A stretch of DNA of 59,107 bases from an uncultured bacterium. GTDB taxonomy: Bacteria > Planctomycetota > UBA1135 > GCA-002686595. A program made the translations under genes and the position numbers. Where the stretch lies: NCBI GenBank assembly GCA_937910685.1, contig CALEMP010000054.1, positions 1-59,107 of the forward strand, written 5' to 3'. Shown here piece by piece: positions 9,001 through 17,642 of this stretch; within the stretch, counting starts at the first letter, position 1; every line of letters starts with the position of its first letter. Under the pieces are notes generated by a model, which was not told where the DNA came from, did not search any database, and saw nothing but the letters and a program-made list of their open reading frames with translations.

Positions 9001-9460
9001 TGCGCTCGGCGAAGCCCAAGTCCAACAGGATCGTGCGTCCCTCTGGATCTTGCCGAGCGTTGGCCGGGGCAAGATCCCCATGCAACCAGCCAGCCGAGTG
9101 CAAGGCCGCGAGGGCCTGGGCCAAATCTTGGCCCACACGTCGCAGGCCTAAGTCATCGAGAGGGCCGCGGGTCTTCAGCTCGTGGAGGCTCGGACCATGG
9201 ATGTAGCGCGTCAGAAGATAGGGCCCGTCTGGATCCCTGAAGAGTCCTAGGCTGACCTGCAGGGTGCGGGATTGGACTTGACTGAGTACGAGCTGCTCTT
9301 GCTCTAGACTGCGGACTGCAGCGGGGGAGAGGGCGCGTTTTTGCGCGACCTCTGTTCCCTCAGGGCAATCCCCAAGGGAAGTCTGCAGCTTGGCGAGCAG
9401 AACTTGACCGCTGGTGCCCCTTCCAAGGGAGCCGATTTCAATCAATACCGGCCCTTGCAT
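6068..9460 (-). CDS. Serine/threonine protein kinase with AAA-type ATPase and TPR repeats
   Basis: This 1130-residue cytoplasmic protein has three parts. Residues 8-262 are a Hanks-type kinase: Gly loop GRGTSGQV (13-20), Lys41 as the beta3 lysine, HGDLAPAN (Asp129, Asn134) replacing HRD, DLG (147-149) replacing DFG, and APE (168-170). Residues 275-520 form a STAND/AAA_16-like ATPase with Walker A GLGKT (about 312-316) and Walker B VVLVDE. From about 640 to 1080 there are helical TPR-like repeats rich in Ala/Leu/Arg. The layout matches the PknK/AfsR-like class of signalling ATPases but with no DNA-binding domain visible. It begins 3 nt after the rbfA stop, so it is probably transcribed with nusA-infB-rbfA. 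Target and signal are unknown. Confidence 0.85.
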   Translation of the reverse strand: MQGPVLIEIGSLGRGTSGQVLLAKLQTSLGDCPEGTEVAQKRALSPAAVRSLEQEQLVLSQVQSRTLQVSLGLFRDPDGPYLLTRYIHGPSLHELKTRGPLDDLGLRRVGQDLAQALAALHSAGWLHGDLAPANARQDPEGRTILLDLGFAERTDTQSSPRGTPAYLAPEEAHGAPKTPGSEVYSLGLILWELATANHPLSPDGHAQSVSREALASAVPWAPSMRNARLAPDLDELLGQMLDEDPAARPTSQAVADWLANPPAPNTWGDDPWAARDRLPFIGHQKEWMQLQQAWESASAGQGQLVWLQAERGLGKTRLMDEFVRSVRRSERPATYLSVRCAPALEGRPTHPIRLLLRRWLALDPHTPAGKREWDLLAAHTNPHVAADLAQTLDPKRDSPPQVEVTLLTDWLVRSAQQGPMVVLVDELELAGEATLTVAARLIEALPTLPLLLVLGVRSSARKRSPAIVSLGERAQSAIQVNLAPLNQEDMKELVDQMFAGTVAADRLARALSERTLGRPARLDALFKRALDLDLMRIHPGGGLELVAAAEDLPHMEGRIPDLQARLTSMPPKLRVWLEKIAVDGLIARPERLSSDANSEEVSQAIESLLQEDWLELGPEGPAFPSGTVRDGILEAIPAEQRRQLHAAAAAALAQETGAGRAFERAFHLKAAGLWEDLLQLVVELVPTAQAMGHPARVLVLVDWALESIAQIKGDGDSRQTTGDSISVQQALVLHGAAADAAGGLGRRPIESKHLNALVELPFDSEKHPAEMARVFLLHGHAAADTGRAGLARGYLRNAARLGRKGKQPDLAAEALRRWAEIELATGNPEQARDLARKSRSKAHSPLVGLTAQLIKGSIALLEDRPTRARAHAQAVLKQSKDSEHSAIRTEVRARAWILEARCASAMGDPEAAQPRLRRALEAAAQVGQRSLEAEARARLGRVLIDLGQTQAAEQELREGQLLAQEIRMGQGEVLARLFLGTLLMDQDRRQGADLIQLGLQRARDLGLVRAEALAGAIWARVLRAMDRPQEAAVAAETALKGLERVGAELCDRIVIVSTHRLICDPNIERAHTKAHAKKMSRRITRACREVPRGPEAERMKARFESLERAALSPDGPLYPRRGRGDHGQAQ

Positions 9461-9463
9461 GGT

Positions 9464-9919
9464 TTATTCCTGCTCGCTCTCGGCGGGCGGCGAGTGACTG
9501 CTAGGGTCGTTGAGGTTGGGCTCTGGGGAGTCGGGCTCTTCGGGCGGCAAGGCGCTTCCCCGAACAGCTGCGTCCCGGTCCAGGGCATGGCGGATGACCT
9601 GATCGAGGCGTGCGGCTTCTGCTGACGAGTCATCGTACTTCCATTCGAGGTGAGGCATACGGCGCATGGTGAGTACGCGACCCATCTTGCGCTGAACGAA
9701 ACCTCGGGCGTGATCCAGCATGTGCATCACCCGGCCTTTTTCCGTCTTGGGGTCGAGCACGCTCCAGCGCACGGTGACCTTGGCCAAGTCGGGGGTCAAC
9801 TGGGCGTCGATAATTGTGACGAAACCGGCGCGCGGGTCAGCGACCTCGAACTGCAGACAGTGGGCAATACGCCGCTTGATCGCGCCCTCGATGCGCGCAA
9901 TGGTCCTCGGATTGGCCAT
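9464..9919 (-). CDS. rbfA: 30S ribosome-binding factor RbfA
   Basis: RbfA is a single KH-like domain protein that assists late 16S rRNA maturation and cold adaptation of the 30S subunit. The 151-residue product has the expected order: basic N-terminal helix (RIEGAIKRRIAH), DPR..FVTI-type strand, TPDLAKVTVRWSV and a C-terminal helix ending in MPHLEWKYDDS. The last 30 residues are a Pro/Glu/Ser-rich acidic tail that is not part of the core. It follows infB by 24 nt, the standard nusA-infB-rbfA order, and is followed by the kinase gene after 3 nt. Confidence 0.92.
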   Translation of the reverse strand: MANPRTIARIEGAIKRRIAHCLQFEVADPRAGFVTIIDAQLTPDLAKVTVRWSVLDPKTEKGRVMHMLDHARGFVQRKMGRVLTMRRMPHLEWKYDDSSAEAARLDQVIRHALDRDAAVRGSALPPEEPDSPEPNLNDPSSHSPPAESEQE

Positions 9920-9943
9920 GGAATATTGGAGTCGCTGTAGGGA

Positions 9944-12736
9944 TCAAGCGAGGGTCCGCTTGATCTCCTTGAGGATAAAGGCCTCGATCACATCGCCTTC
10001 GCGTAGATCACTGAAGTTGGCGAGCACGATGCCGCAGTCGAAGCCCTCGCGGACTTCTCGGGCGTCGTCTTTCTCGCGGCGTAGGGACTCGATTGAGCCG
10101 GTGTGGACCACCGCGCCATCTCGCAAGGCGCGCACCTTGTGGATGCGCTTGAGGGTTCCGTCCGTGACGCCGCAACCGGCGATGATGCCGATCTTGGAGG
10201 ACTTGAAGAGGGCTTTGACCTCTGCGTGGGCCACCACTTCTTCCCGGATTTCCGGGGAGAGGGAACCTTCCATGAGGTCGCGCAGTTGGTCGAGCAGCTC
10301 GTAGATCACGTCGTAACGGCGCACGGTGAGCTTGCGGCGTTCCGCATCCTTGCGGATCTTGCCCGGGATACCAGTGTGGAAGGCCACCAAGGTTGCACCC
10401 GAGGCTTCCGCCAAGTCCACGTCGCTCTCGGTGATTTGACCCACGCCTGCGTGCACCAACTTGACCGCCACTTCTTCGTGGTCGAGTTTCGCCAGCTCGT
10501 GACGGATGACTTCCACTGAGCCCTGCACATCGGCGCGCACGATCAGATTGATGTTGGTCTTTTCCAGCAGGGGTTCCTTGCCCAGGATCGCTTCCAATTC
10601 AGGATTGGGTCCGATACTGGCTGCGAGGAAGGCCACACGGTTGCGACGCGTCCGCTCTTGGGCGATTTCCTTGGCCTTGGAAAGGGATTCGATCATGTGG
10701 AATCGATCGCCGACTCCGGGCAAGGCATCGAGACCAGTGACCGCCACCGGGGTGCTCGGCCCTGCGCACTTGATTTGCTTGCCAAGGTCGTTGGAGATCG
10801 ACTTGACCTTGCCGTAGCCCTCGCCCGCCAAGATCACATCGCCCTTGTTGAGAGTGCCGTCTTGAACCAAGAGGTGCGCGACGATGCCGCGACCCTGTTG
10901 GACTTCGGCTTCGAGTACCACGCCGCTGGCAGGGCCGGTCTGGTGGGCTTTGAGTCCCAGTTCCGCCTCGGCCATCAGGAAGGCGTGGTCGAGCATCTCT
11001 TCGATGCCATCGCCAGTGATACCGCTGGTTTTGAAGTAGGCGGTTTGTCCACCGTACTCCTCGGGGGTGAGCTCGAACTTCATCAGCTGCTGCACAGTGC
11101 GGTTGAAGTCGAACTCGGGCTTGTCCACCTTGTTGACCGCTACGATGATCGGAGTGTTCGCTGCCCTGGCATGGGCCACGGCCTCTTCGGTACTGGGCTT
11201 AACCCCATCATCACCGGCAACCACCAAGACAACCACGTCCACTGCTTGCGCGCCGCGGGCGCGCATGGAACTGAAGGCCTGGTGGCCCGGGGTATCGACG
11301 ATGGTCAGGGTATGGTTCTGGGAAGTCGTGACCTGGTAAGCACCGATGTGCTGGGTGATGCCACCGGCTTCTCCGTCTGCCACCTTGGTGGAACGGATTT
11401 TGTCCACCAATGTGGTCTTGCCATGGTCCACATGGCCCAGGAAAGCCAAAGTGGGGGGGCGGTTGACCAGCTCACCTTCTTCCAGGCCGGAGCGCAGGGA
11501 TGTGATTTCCTCGAGGTGGGCTTGCTCGGCGGAGACTTCGTGTTGGACGGTGAGCTCCACCTCGAACTCGGTGGCCAGCAAGATTGCGGTGTCCTCGTCG
11601 ATGGGGGAGTTCAGGGTGAACATCCCATACTGCTTTTGCATGGCCATCTTCTGCACGACCGCTGCCTTGAGCTTGAGCGTTTCAGCAAGCTTGGTCATGT
11701 TGATCGGCATCTCGATGGAGACGGTTTCGCCTGCCAAGGGAGAATCGGTCACCAAGGACGGACGGCCTCGGCCACCAGTACGGCGTTGACCTTGGACTCC
11801 GGATTGGCGGTTGCGACGCAGGAATCGACCCTGCTCGCGCTCGCGCAGCTGGGTGGCAGTCATGCCGCCACGGGGACCAGTGGCCTGACCGGGGCCGGCT
11901 TTGTCACGGCCGAAGGTCGGACGCACATTGGGGGTGGCATCGTCTCGGTTCAGGAGGCGCCGGCCCTGGCGATTGTTCGGGGGTTGTACTTGGGCCGTGA
12001 GGGTTGCCGGATCGATGCGACCGACGATCTTGCCCCGGGGCTTACGCTTGCCTGCTACCTCGGGTGCTGGGGCGTTTACCGCGGGGGCTTCGCCAACGGT
12101 GGTTTCAACGAAGGCTGAAGGGGTTGGGGCCTGGGCGGTCCCGGCTTCGGGCGGAGTCCAGCTGGATTCGGGGTCAGCTTCGGGAGCTGCGGGGGCGGGA
12201 GTCGGGGCCGGGGCAGGGGCAGGGGCAGGGGTGGATTCCGGGGCCGGATCTGCCGCGAGGGTGGGCTGGGCTGCGGGCTTGGCAGTCGGCGTTACCGTTG
12301 CTTCCGGGGTGGCATCCACCTGTACTTCGGCAACTGGCGTGGCCATTGCTTCAGGAGCGGGTGCGGCTGTTACTTCAGGAGCAGGGGCAACCGTTGCTTC
12401 AGAGGCAGGTGCCGCGGCTTCAGGGCTTGGGGCTTCAACGACGGGAGCTGCGGGGACGGGAGCTGCGGGGACGCCCTTCTTCTTCTTGCGACGGAAGAGT
12501 GGTGCCGCGCTACTCGGGGCACTCACAGCGGTTGCACTGGAGGCAGCGGCTGCACCGGGTTCGGTGATACCGACTGCGGCAAGCAATCCTCTGGCTTGTA
12601 GCAACTCGATGGGGTCGAGTGCGGACATGTGGGACTTGGCTTGGATAAAGCCGTTCTCGCGTAGCTTGGTGGCTAAATCCTTACCGGGCATGCCGTAGGA
12701 TTTTGCGAGTTCGTGAATGCGGATCTTGGCGCTCAA
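9944..12736 (-). CDS. infB: Translation initiation factor IF-2
   Basis: IF-2 is the GTPase that brings initiator tRNA to the 30S subunit and promotes 70S joining. The 930-residue protein has an IF2N module at the N-terminus (IRIHELAKSYGMPGKDL), an Ala/Pro/Glu-rich linker (about 85-240), a basic RGG-like patch, a second IF2N-like module and then the GTPase domain from about residue 430: GHVDHGKT, GITQHIGAY, DTPGHQAF and NKVDKPE. The remaining domains end at TLA. The start is TTG at 12736: stop codons lie just upstream in frame and the IF2N homology begins immediately. I see no clear Shine-Dalgarno sequence ahead of it. It follows nusA by 42 nt. Confidence 0.96.
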   Translation of the reverse strand: MSAKIRIHELAKSYGMPGKDLATKLRENGFIQAKSHMSALDPIELLQARGLLAAVGITEPGAAAASSATAVSAPSSAAPLFRRKKKKGVPAAPVPAAPVVEAPSPEAAAPASEATVAPAPEVTAAPAPEAMATPVAEVQVDATPEATVTPTAKPAAQPTLAADPAPESTPAPAPAPAPTPAPAAPEADPESSWTPPEAGTAQAPTPSAFVETTVGEAPAVNAPAPEVAGKRKPRGKIVGRIDPATLTAQVQPPNNRQGRRLLNRDDATPNVRPTFGRDKAGPGQATGPRGGMTATQLREREQGRFLRRNRQSGVQGQRRTGGRGRPSLVTDSPLAGETVSIEMPINMTKLAETLKLKAAVVQKMAMQKQYGMFTLNSPIDEDTAILLATEFEVELTVQHEVSAEQAHLEEITSLRSGLEEGELVNRPPTLAFLGHVDHGKTTLVDKIRSTKVADGEAGGITQHIGAYQVTTSQNHTLTIVDTPGHQAFSSMRARGAQAVDVVVLVVAGDDGVKPSTEEAVAHARAANTPIIVAVNKVDKPEFDFNRTVQQLMKFELTPEEYGGQTAYFKTSGITGDGIEEMLDHAFLMAEAELGLKAHQTGPASGVVLEAEVQQGRGIVAHLLVQDGTLNKGDVILAGEGYGKVKSISNDLGKQIKCAGPSTPVAVTGLDALPGVGDRFHMIESLSKAKEIAQERTRRNRVAFLAASIGPNPELEAILGKEPLLEKTNINLIVRADVQGSVEVIRHELAKLDHEEVAVKLVHAGVGQITESDVDLAEASGATLVAFHTGIPGKIRKDAERRKLTVRRYDVIYELLDQLRDLMEGSLSPEIREEVVAHAEVKALFKSSKIGIIAGCGVTDGTLKRIHKVRALRDGAVVHTGSIESLRREKDDAREVREGFDCGIVLANFSDLREGDVIEAFILKEIKRTLA

Positions 12737-12778
12737 CTGGAGGGGGGGCTAGGTAGGGCTAATGCGCAGTGCGCGGTT

Positions 12779-13927
12779 TCAGGCTTCGTCTTCGCTCGGG
12801 GGCGTCGTCACTTCAGTGACCGTCGTTTCAATAGGGGCTGCTTCGGCAGCGGGGGAGTCGGGTGTGGTCGACTCGGGGGCGTTCTCGCCAGGGGGAGTGG
12901 CGGTGGCTTCGCTGGTTGCTAGACCATCACCATCCGGGGTGCCACCTTCTGTGGGCGGAGCACCTTCCTCGGAGGCGAAATACTGGTCGCGCGTCTTGAT
13001 GTCAATGTCCCAACCGCAGAGCTTGCTGGCCAGGCGAACGTTTTGTCCGCGCTTGCCAATGGCCAAGGACTGCTGGTCTTCTTCCACCAGGACGATGGCC
13101 GCGTGGCGTTCCTCGTCCGGGTAGATGTTGTCCAAGTGAATCGAAGCGGGCTTAAGACCGTTCATGATCAAGGTCTCGAGGGAATCGCTCCAGCGGATGA
13201 TGTCGATGCGCTCACCACGCAGTTCGTCGATCACCGCCTTGATGCGTGAGCCGCGAACACCGACGCAGGCGCCGATGCTGTCGATCTTGGGGTCGATGGA
13301 GGTGACCGCCATCTTCGTGCGATAGCCGGGCTCGCGCACCACTCGTTTGATCTCGATAATGTTGTCGGCGACTTCGGGAACTTCAAGTTCGAAGAGTCGG
13401 CGGACCAAGTCGGGGTGCGTCCGCGAAAGTTGGATGCGTACACGACTGCCGTCCTTGCGCACTTCGACCACGATGGCGCGGATGCGGTCACCCGGTGCAA
13501 AGGTCTCGCTGCGCACTCGGTCTTCCCGGGAAAGGTAGGCTTCGGTGCGTCCGAGGTTGACCACTAGGTCTTGACCTTCATAGCGCTGGACTTGGCCGTT
13601 GATGAGGGTGCCGACGCGGTTTTCGTACTCTTCGTAGAGCGTGTCCCGCTCGGCTTCGCGCAGCCGTTGGAAGAAGCCCTGCTTGACTGCTTGGGCTGCG
13701 ATTCGTCCGAGCTCTGCCATCTCGATCTCGATCTCGCCTTCTTCGTCCTCGACGGTGACCTCGGCGGAGGTGCGGTTGATGGTCACGATCAAGTCTTCAC
13801 CCATACCGAGCCGCTTGCGAACACCCTGGGCTAGGGCGTCCTCAAGGGCGAGGAAGATTGCCTCCTTGGAGACGTCCTTCTGGATTTGAAGGACATCGAT
13901 GAGGCGCAGGAGCTCGTCGGGGTTCAT
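12779..13927 (-). CDS. nusA: Transcription termination/antitermination factor NusA
   Basis: NusA binds RNA polymerase and nascent RNA and modulates pausing, termination and antitermination. The 382-residue protein carries the N-terminal polymerase-binding domain (about 1-120), S1 domain (about 130-200), and KH1/KH2 with signature strings GACVGVRGSRI and AIGKRGQNVRLAS. After about residue 320 there is no acidic-repeat AR1/AR2 domain but an unstructured Thr/Pro/Glu/Ser tail of roughly 55 residues. It opens the nusA-infB-rbfA-kinase operon. rimP and the YlxR gene, which often precede or follow nusA, are absent here. The 147-nt gap to the divergent gene at 14075 should hold its promoter. Confidence 0.95.
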   Translation of the reverse strand: MNPDELLRLIDVLQIQKDVSKEAIFLALEDALAQGVRKRLGMGEDLIVTINRTSAEVTVEDEEGEIEIEMAELGRIAAQAVKQGFFQRLREAERDTLYEEYENRVGTLINGQVQRYEGQDLVVNLGRTEAYLSREDRVRSETFAPGDRIRAIVVEVRKDGSRVRIQLSRTHPDLVRRLFELEVPEVADNIIEIKRVVREPGYRTKMAVTSIDPKIDSIGACVGVRGSRIKAVIDELRGERIDIIRWSDSLETLIMNGLKPASIHLDNIYPDEERHAAIVLVEEDQQSLAIGKRGQNVRLASKLCGWDIDIKTRDQYFASEEGAPPTEGGTPDGDGLATSEATATPPGENAPESTTPDSPAAEAAPIETTVTEVTTPPSEDEA

Positions 13928-14074
13928 GGGGATGCCCTCGGGGGGCTTGTTCAGGGTTCTCTGGCAGTGACGGGGTTCCTAGCCTAATATGCAAGGAAGC
14001 GGGGTAACCCCCACTCCCGGCAGACGTCCAAGTGCACGCGGGGAAGCGCTCACCAGAACAAGACTAAAGGAACT

Positions 14075-15208
14075 GTGACTGATCATTTTGAAGTACCCCA
14101 GGGGTCTGCGTCAACCGCAGGAGGCCCAGAGAATCACTCTTCGGGGGGGAATTCTCAGCCGGGCTCCCAGCTGCAGGGGAAATCCACCTCGCTGGACGGG
14201 CATTCCACTGTGATGGGGGCCTTCCGGTCACGTCTTGAAAAACTCGCCCAGACCCACACTACGGTCTTGATCGTGGGGGAGTCCGGCAGCGGAAAGTCCC
14301 GGGCCGCGAGGGCTCTGCACCAGGCCAGCGAGCGGGCCACCGGTCCTCTCATGGTGGTTCAGCCCGCAGCCCTCTCGCCCGCCCTCTTGGAGGCCGAGTT
14401 GTTTGGCCATGAAGCAGGGGCATTCACCGGTGCGGGCGAAGCTCGGCTGGGACGTTTCCGAGCGGCGGAAGGGGGCTCACTCGTGCTCCATGGGGTCGAG
14501 GATTTACCCGCAGCTCTGCAGACCAAACTCCTGCGGGTGTTGCAGGAGAAAGTCGTGGAACCCTTGGGTGCGGACAAGTCCACCCCGATCGATGTGCGCA
14601 TCATCGCCACCAGCCGGCGACCTCTCCAAGAGGAAGTGGCGGCGGGGCGTTTTAGGGAGGACCTTTTCTATCGCCTAGCGGTGGTTGAACTTGTGGTACC
14701 TCCCCTTCGGGATCGTATCGAGGACCTGCAAGAATTGGTGCCGGCTATGATGGGGGACGCGGCACAACGGGCGGGTCTTGAGCCGCGCCCGGTGAGCAAA
14801 GAAGCCCTGGAAGTTCTCGCCGCTCACCCTTGGCCCGGAAATTTGGCTGAGTTGGGAAATGCCCTAGAACGGGCCTTAGCCCTAGCTGGGGATGATTCCG
14901 AGGTGCAGGCCGAGGCCCTGGCCTACTTGGCCGAAGGGGCTTGTGGCGCAGCGGATCAAGTGGCCGAGTCTGCCCTTGCGGCGGGGGTTTCCCTGGATGA
15001 TCTGAACGATGCCCTATTGCGCGCAGCCATGAAAGCCACCCGTGGCAATGCATCGGCGGCGGCCCGGCGCCTGGGGATTTCTCGACGCACGTTTGAGTAT
15101 CGGTTGCGTAAAGGACAAGAGGGTCAAGAGGGACAAGAGGGACAAGAGGGGAGCGATGGGGTCTCGAATGATGGGGACCGGGCCGAGGATTCGGGGGGGC
15201 CGAATTAG
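14075..15208 (+). CDS. Sigma-54-dependent transcriptional activator without sensory domain
   Basis: This bacterial enhancer-binding protein drives sigma-54 promoters through ATP hydrolysis. Starting at GTG 14075, five nt after AAAGGA, it has 377 residues. A short Ser/Gly-rich N-terminus (about 40 residues) leads straight into the AAA+ domain: Walker [19 protein letters not shown] (the GAFTGA sigma-54 contact loop) and a [12 protein letters not shown]alker B region. A Fis-type helix-turn-helix ([19 protein letters not shown]) sits near residue 330. There is no receiver, GAF or PAS domain, so activity must be controlled by level or by a partner protein. The tail has four GQE repeats. The following lipoprotein gene begins 2 nt after the stop. 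Confidence 0.88.
   Translation: MTDHFEVPQGSASTAGGPENHSSGGNSQPGSQLQGKSTSLDGHSTVMGAFRSRLEKLAQTHTTVLIVGESGSGKSRAARALHQASERATGPLMVVQPAALSPALLEAELFGHEAGAFTGAGEARLGRFRAAEGGSLVLHGVEDLPAALQTKLLRVLQEKVVEPLGADKSTPIDVRIIATSRRPLQEEVAAGRFREDLFYRLAVVELVVPPLRDRIEDLQELVPAMMGDAAQRAGLEPRPVSKEALEVLAAHPWPGNLAELGNALERALALAGDDSEVQAEALAYLAEGACGAADQVAESALAAGVSLDDLNDALLRAAMKATRGNASAAARRLGISRRTFEYRLRKGQEGQEGQEGQEGSDGVSNDGDRAEDSGGPN
15113..15148 (+). repeat. Four tandem 9-bp units encoding (GQE)x4
   Basis: The unit GGACAAGAG occurs four times, the second copy reading GGTCAAGAG. The array is in frame with the sigma-54 activator and lies directly after its helix-turn-helix, so slippage would change only the tail length by three residues per unit. 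Confidence 0.9.
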
Positions 15209-15209
15209 G

Positions 15210-17558
15210 GTGGAGTTCCGGTTCAATTCTTTGAGCAGAACCCTTGGTGTCCTTGGCCTTTGGGCCGGGTGCTGCGGCTTGGGTCCTGGGGTGCCGGTGT
15301 TCCCCGAGTCTGGTTTCTCGAGTGCTCGAGTCGTTCAAGAGGTCTCCTCGCAGGAGCCGGGCCGGGGGCCGGAGCAGTGGGTGGCTCGGCTGGATCCTGG
15401 GCAAACTGAGCAGCAGCGGTATGCCGCCCTTTTGGCCCTCAGGGTAGATCCAGGCCGTGGATCCCCAGGGCTCATTGGAGTCCTGGCTCAAATCGCGGAG
15501 GCGGGGCCCAAATCCCCCTCTGGATTGCTCGCCATGGAGATTCTCGGTGCCTTTGACACCCGGGCCGGTTGTCAGGCCCTCTTGGGCCTTGCCCGGGGCT
15601 TTGAACCGGCCCAGGGGGCTCTGGTTTTGAGCTATTTACCCGCTACACCCCGTAGTTTAGGCCCTCTCTTAGGTCTGATGGCCCAGGAGCAGGGAGGCCT
15701 TGAGGCCCCGTCGAACCCGGTTTTAGCCGCCGCAGCCCTCGCAAGGCTAGCGCCCCTGCTGGCGGATCCCGCTGCTCCGAAGACCAGCCCCATGGAGCTC
15801 GTCTTTGCCGGGCGGGGACTGGACCCCACCCTGCGGGCGGCAGGGATCGCGGGGCTCCGGACCCTGATTGCCCGCCTGGGGGCCCTGGGAGATCCAGAGC
15901 TGATGGCACAAAGAGGGGAGGCCCTGCTGGCGGCGGACTCGCACAATCGTTGGTTGCTGATCGACCTGGCCCGGGTGACTTTGCTCGGTGGCGGGGACTG
16001 GGCTTTGGCCAAGCGCTGGTCTGACGCGCTCCTGCATCAGGTGCCCGGGATCCTTTTAGATCAAAGGGGTTCTTTCGAAGCCCAAATGATGGTCAGTCGC
16101 ATTCAACTCTTGGCGGCGATCGTTGCGGTTGCCGGTGGCCAGCACTCGGAAAGCAAACAGTATCTGGCACGGGGTCACCAGCACCTTGTCGCGACGATTG
16201 CCGCTCGCGGTGATCGTACCCATTCCCGCGTCAATCAGATTATGTACGCGGAAGCCATGCAGGTGCGAGGTCTGCTTCTTCTGGCGGATCTCTATGGGGA
16301 TTTGCTGGTGGATCCAAGATCCCCTTCGGGGCAGGAACTCGGGACCGCCCTGCATCGGGCAAGGGACTTGCACCAGGCCTGCTTGGAGATTGATGCGGCC
16401 AATGCGCGGCACAGTATCTCCACCACCAGCAACTGGGATGCGGTCTTACGCGGTGATATGTCTATGGTGATGTTGTTGTTGGGTACGCGCGGCATATCCG
16501 AGGATTCAGCCGATCGAGGGCTGGCGGCGCGCCGCACCTTGGGCCGTCTGTTAGCTACGGTTTCCGGGCTCGAAATGCCTGGTTTCGTGCCCTACGACTG
16601 GGACGACGAAATGGTGACAAACCCGCTCCAAGACCCTCTGCGGAGCCATTGGCTCGATGAGCGGCGTTGGAGTATGAAGCGTCTGAGCGAGCGCTTCTTA
16701 AACGCGGAGCGGAGAACTGTGGAAGCCCGGCGCGTACCATTCTTGCTGGATGAGGATTCTTTCCGCGCAAGACAAGACCAGCGCGGTCAGGTGCGGTTTG
16801 TCAACAATCTCGTGGCTGGACCGTTGAATTGGGAGGTTGTCAGCAGTCTCAGGTGGCCCAGCGATATGGCATTGCGATTGGCCGAGGACTTGCGCCGGGA
16901 GGGGCGACCTTCGGAGGCCCTCGCTCTTGCCACTCGTTATGGGCGCGACCTTGCCGAGGCTGGAGATTTCCCGAGCTGGTTCCTGTTGTCCCAAATTCAG
17001 CAGGCCCGGGCGGATAGTCAGTCGGGGACTGCCTACACCGACATGGATGAACCTCTCCGTGCGGAAGAGGCTTTGTTGCGTGGTGTGGATCGCACGGAAA
17101 GTCTGATCGCGACGCTCAAGGCCCGTGGAATTGGGGGAGGGCTTATGGCTCAGGCCCGGGGTCAGTTGGCGCGTTTGTTGTCCTCCTTGGCGGTCAATGC
17201 GAACGTCAAATTAGGGCAACCGGAGAAAGCTGTAGCTTGGGTGGAGCGGGCTCATGAGCTTCGGGGCACTGCCTCTTCCACCGTGTTGCTCGCCTGCTAT
17301 CGGGCCCGGGCGGGGCGTCTTGAAGAGGCCCTGGACCTCTTGAGCCAGGTAAGCCCAGAACCGGGCATGGAGTACAACTTGGCCTGCACCCAGGCCCTGC
17401 TGGGCAATCGAGATGCGGCCCTTCAGTGGCTCGAGCGCTCCCTGGCCCAGGCGGGGACTACCCCAGGCGAATTGCGCCGGGAAAAAGACTGGGCCGCGCG
17501 GGATCCTGATCTGGTCAGCCTGCGGGAAGATTCACGGTTTCTAGATCTGGTGGACTGA
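15210..17558 (+). CDS. Exported lipoprotein or secreted protein with HEAT/TPR-like helical repeats, unknown function
   Basis: Starting at GTG 15210 (or TTG 15231) gives about 782 residues. Both put a signal peptide at the N-terminus (SRTLGVLGLWAGCC) with a lipobox-like LWAGC. A much longer upstream frame exists but would overlap the sigma-54 activator and has an improbable basic N-terminus. The mature protein is helical and Ala/Leu/Arg rich. The first 250 residues look like HEAT-type repeats. The last 200 resemble TPRs and end with the familiar DLVSLREDSRFLDL pattern that closes many TPR proteins. I recognise no catalytic motif. It probably forms a scaffold at the membrane or in the periplasm. 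It abuts the sigma-54 activator and may be co-transcribed with it. Confidence 0.7.
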   Translation: MEFRFNSLSRTLGVLGLWAGCCGLGPGVPVFPESGFSSARVVQEVSSQEPGRGPEQWVARLDPGQTEQQRYAALLALRVDPGRGSPGLIGVLAQIAEAGPKSPSGLLAMEILGAFDTRAGCQALLGLARGFEPAQGALVLSYLPATPRSLGPLLGLMAQEQGGLEAPSNPVLAAAALARLAPLLADPAAPKTSPMELVFAGRGLDPTLRAAGIAGLRTLIARLGALGDPELMAQRGEALLAADSHNRWLLIDLARVTLLGGGDWALAKRWSDALLHQVPGILLDQRGSFEAQMMVSRIQLLAAIVAVAGGQHSESKQYLARGHQHLVATIAARGDRTHSRVNQIMYAEAMQVRGLLLLADLYGDLLVDPRSPSGQELGTALHRARDLHQACLEIDAANARHSISTTSNWDAVLRGDMSMVMLLLGTRGISEDSADRGLAARRTLGRLLATVSGLEMPGFVPYDWDDEMVTNPLQDPLRSHWLDERRWSMKRLSERFLNAERRTVEARRVPFLLDEDSFRARQDQRGQVRFVNNLVAGPLNWEVVSSLRWPSDMALRLAEDLRREGRPSEALALATRYGRDLAEAGDFPSWFLLSQIQQARADSQSGTAYTDMDEPLRAEEALLRGVDRTESLIATLKARGIGGGLMAQARGQLARLLSSLAVNANVKLGQPEKAVAWVERAHELRGTASSTVLLACYRARAGRLEEALDLLSQVSPEPGMEYNLACTQALLGNRDAALQWLERSLAQAGTTPGELRREKDWAARDPDLVSLREDSRFLDLVD

Positions 17559-17642
17559 AGGTTTGCTGATTGGGCAAGTCTGCGGCCCTTCCCCGTCCTC
17601 CCTCTGATAAGCTGCGCGGCTCGACAGAGAGGAAAAAACTCC

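Noticed and set aside
10658..12118. 486-residue plus-strand open frame inside infB
   Set aside because: Fully antisense to the IF-2 GTPase domain, which carries all diagnostic motifs on the minus strand.
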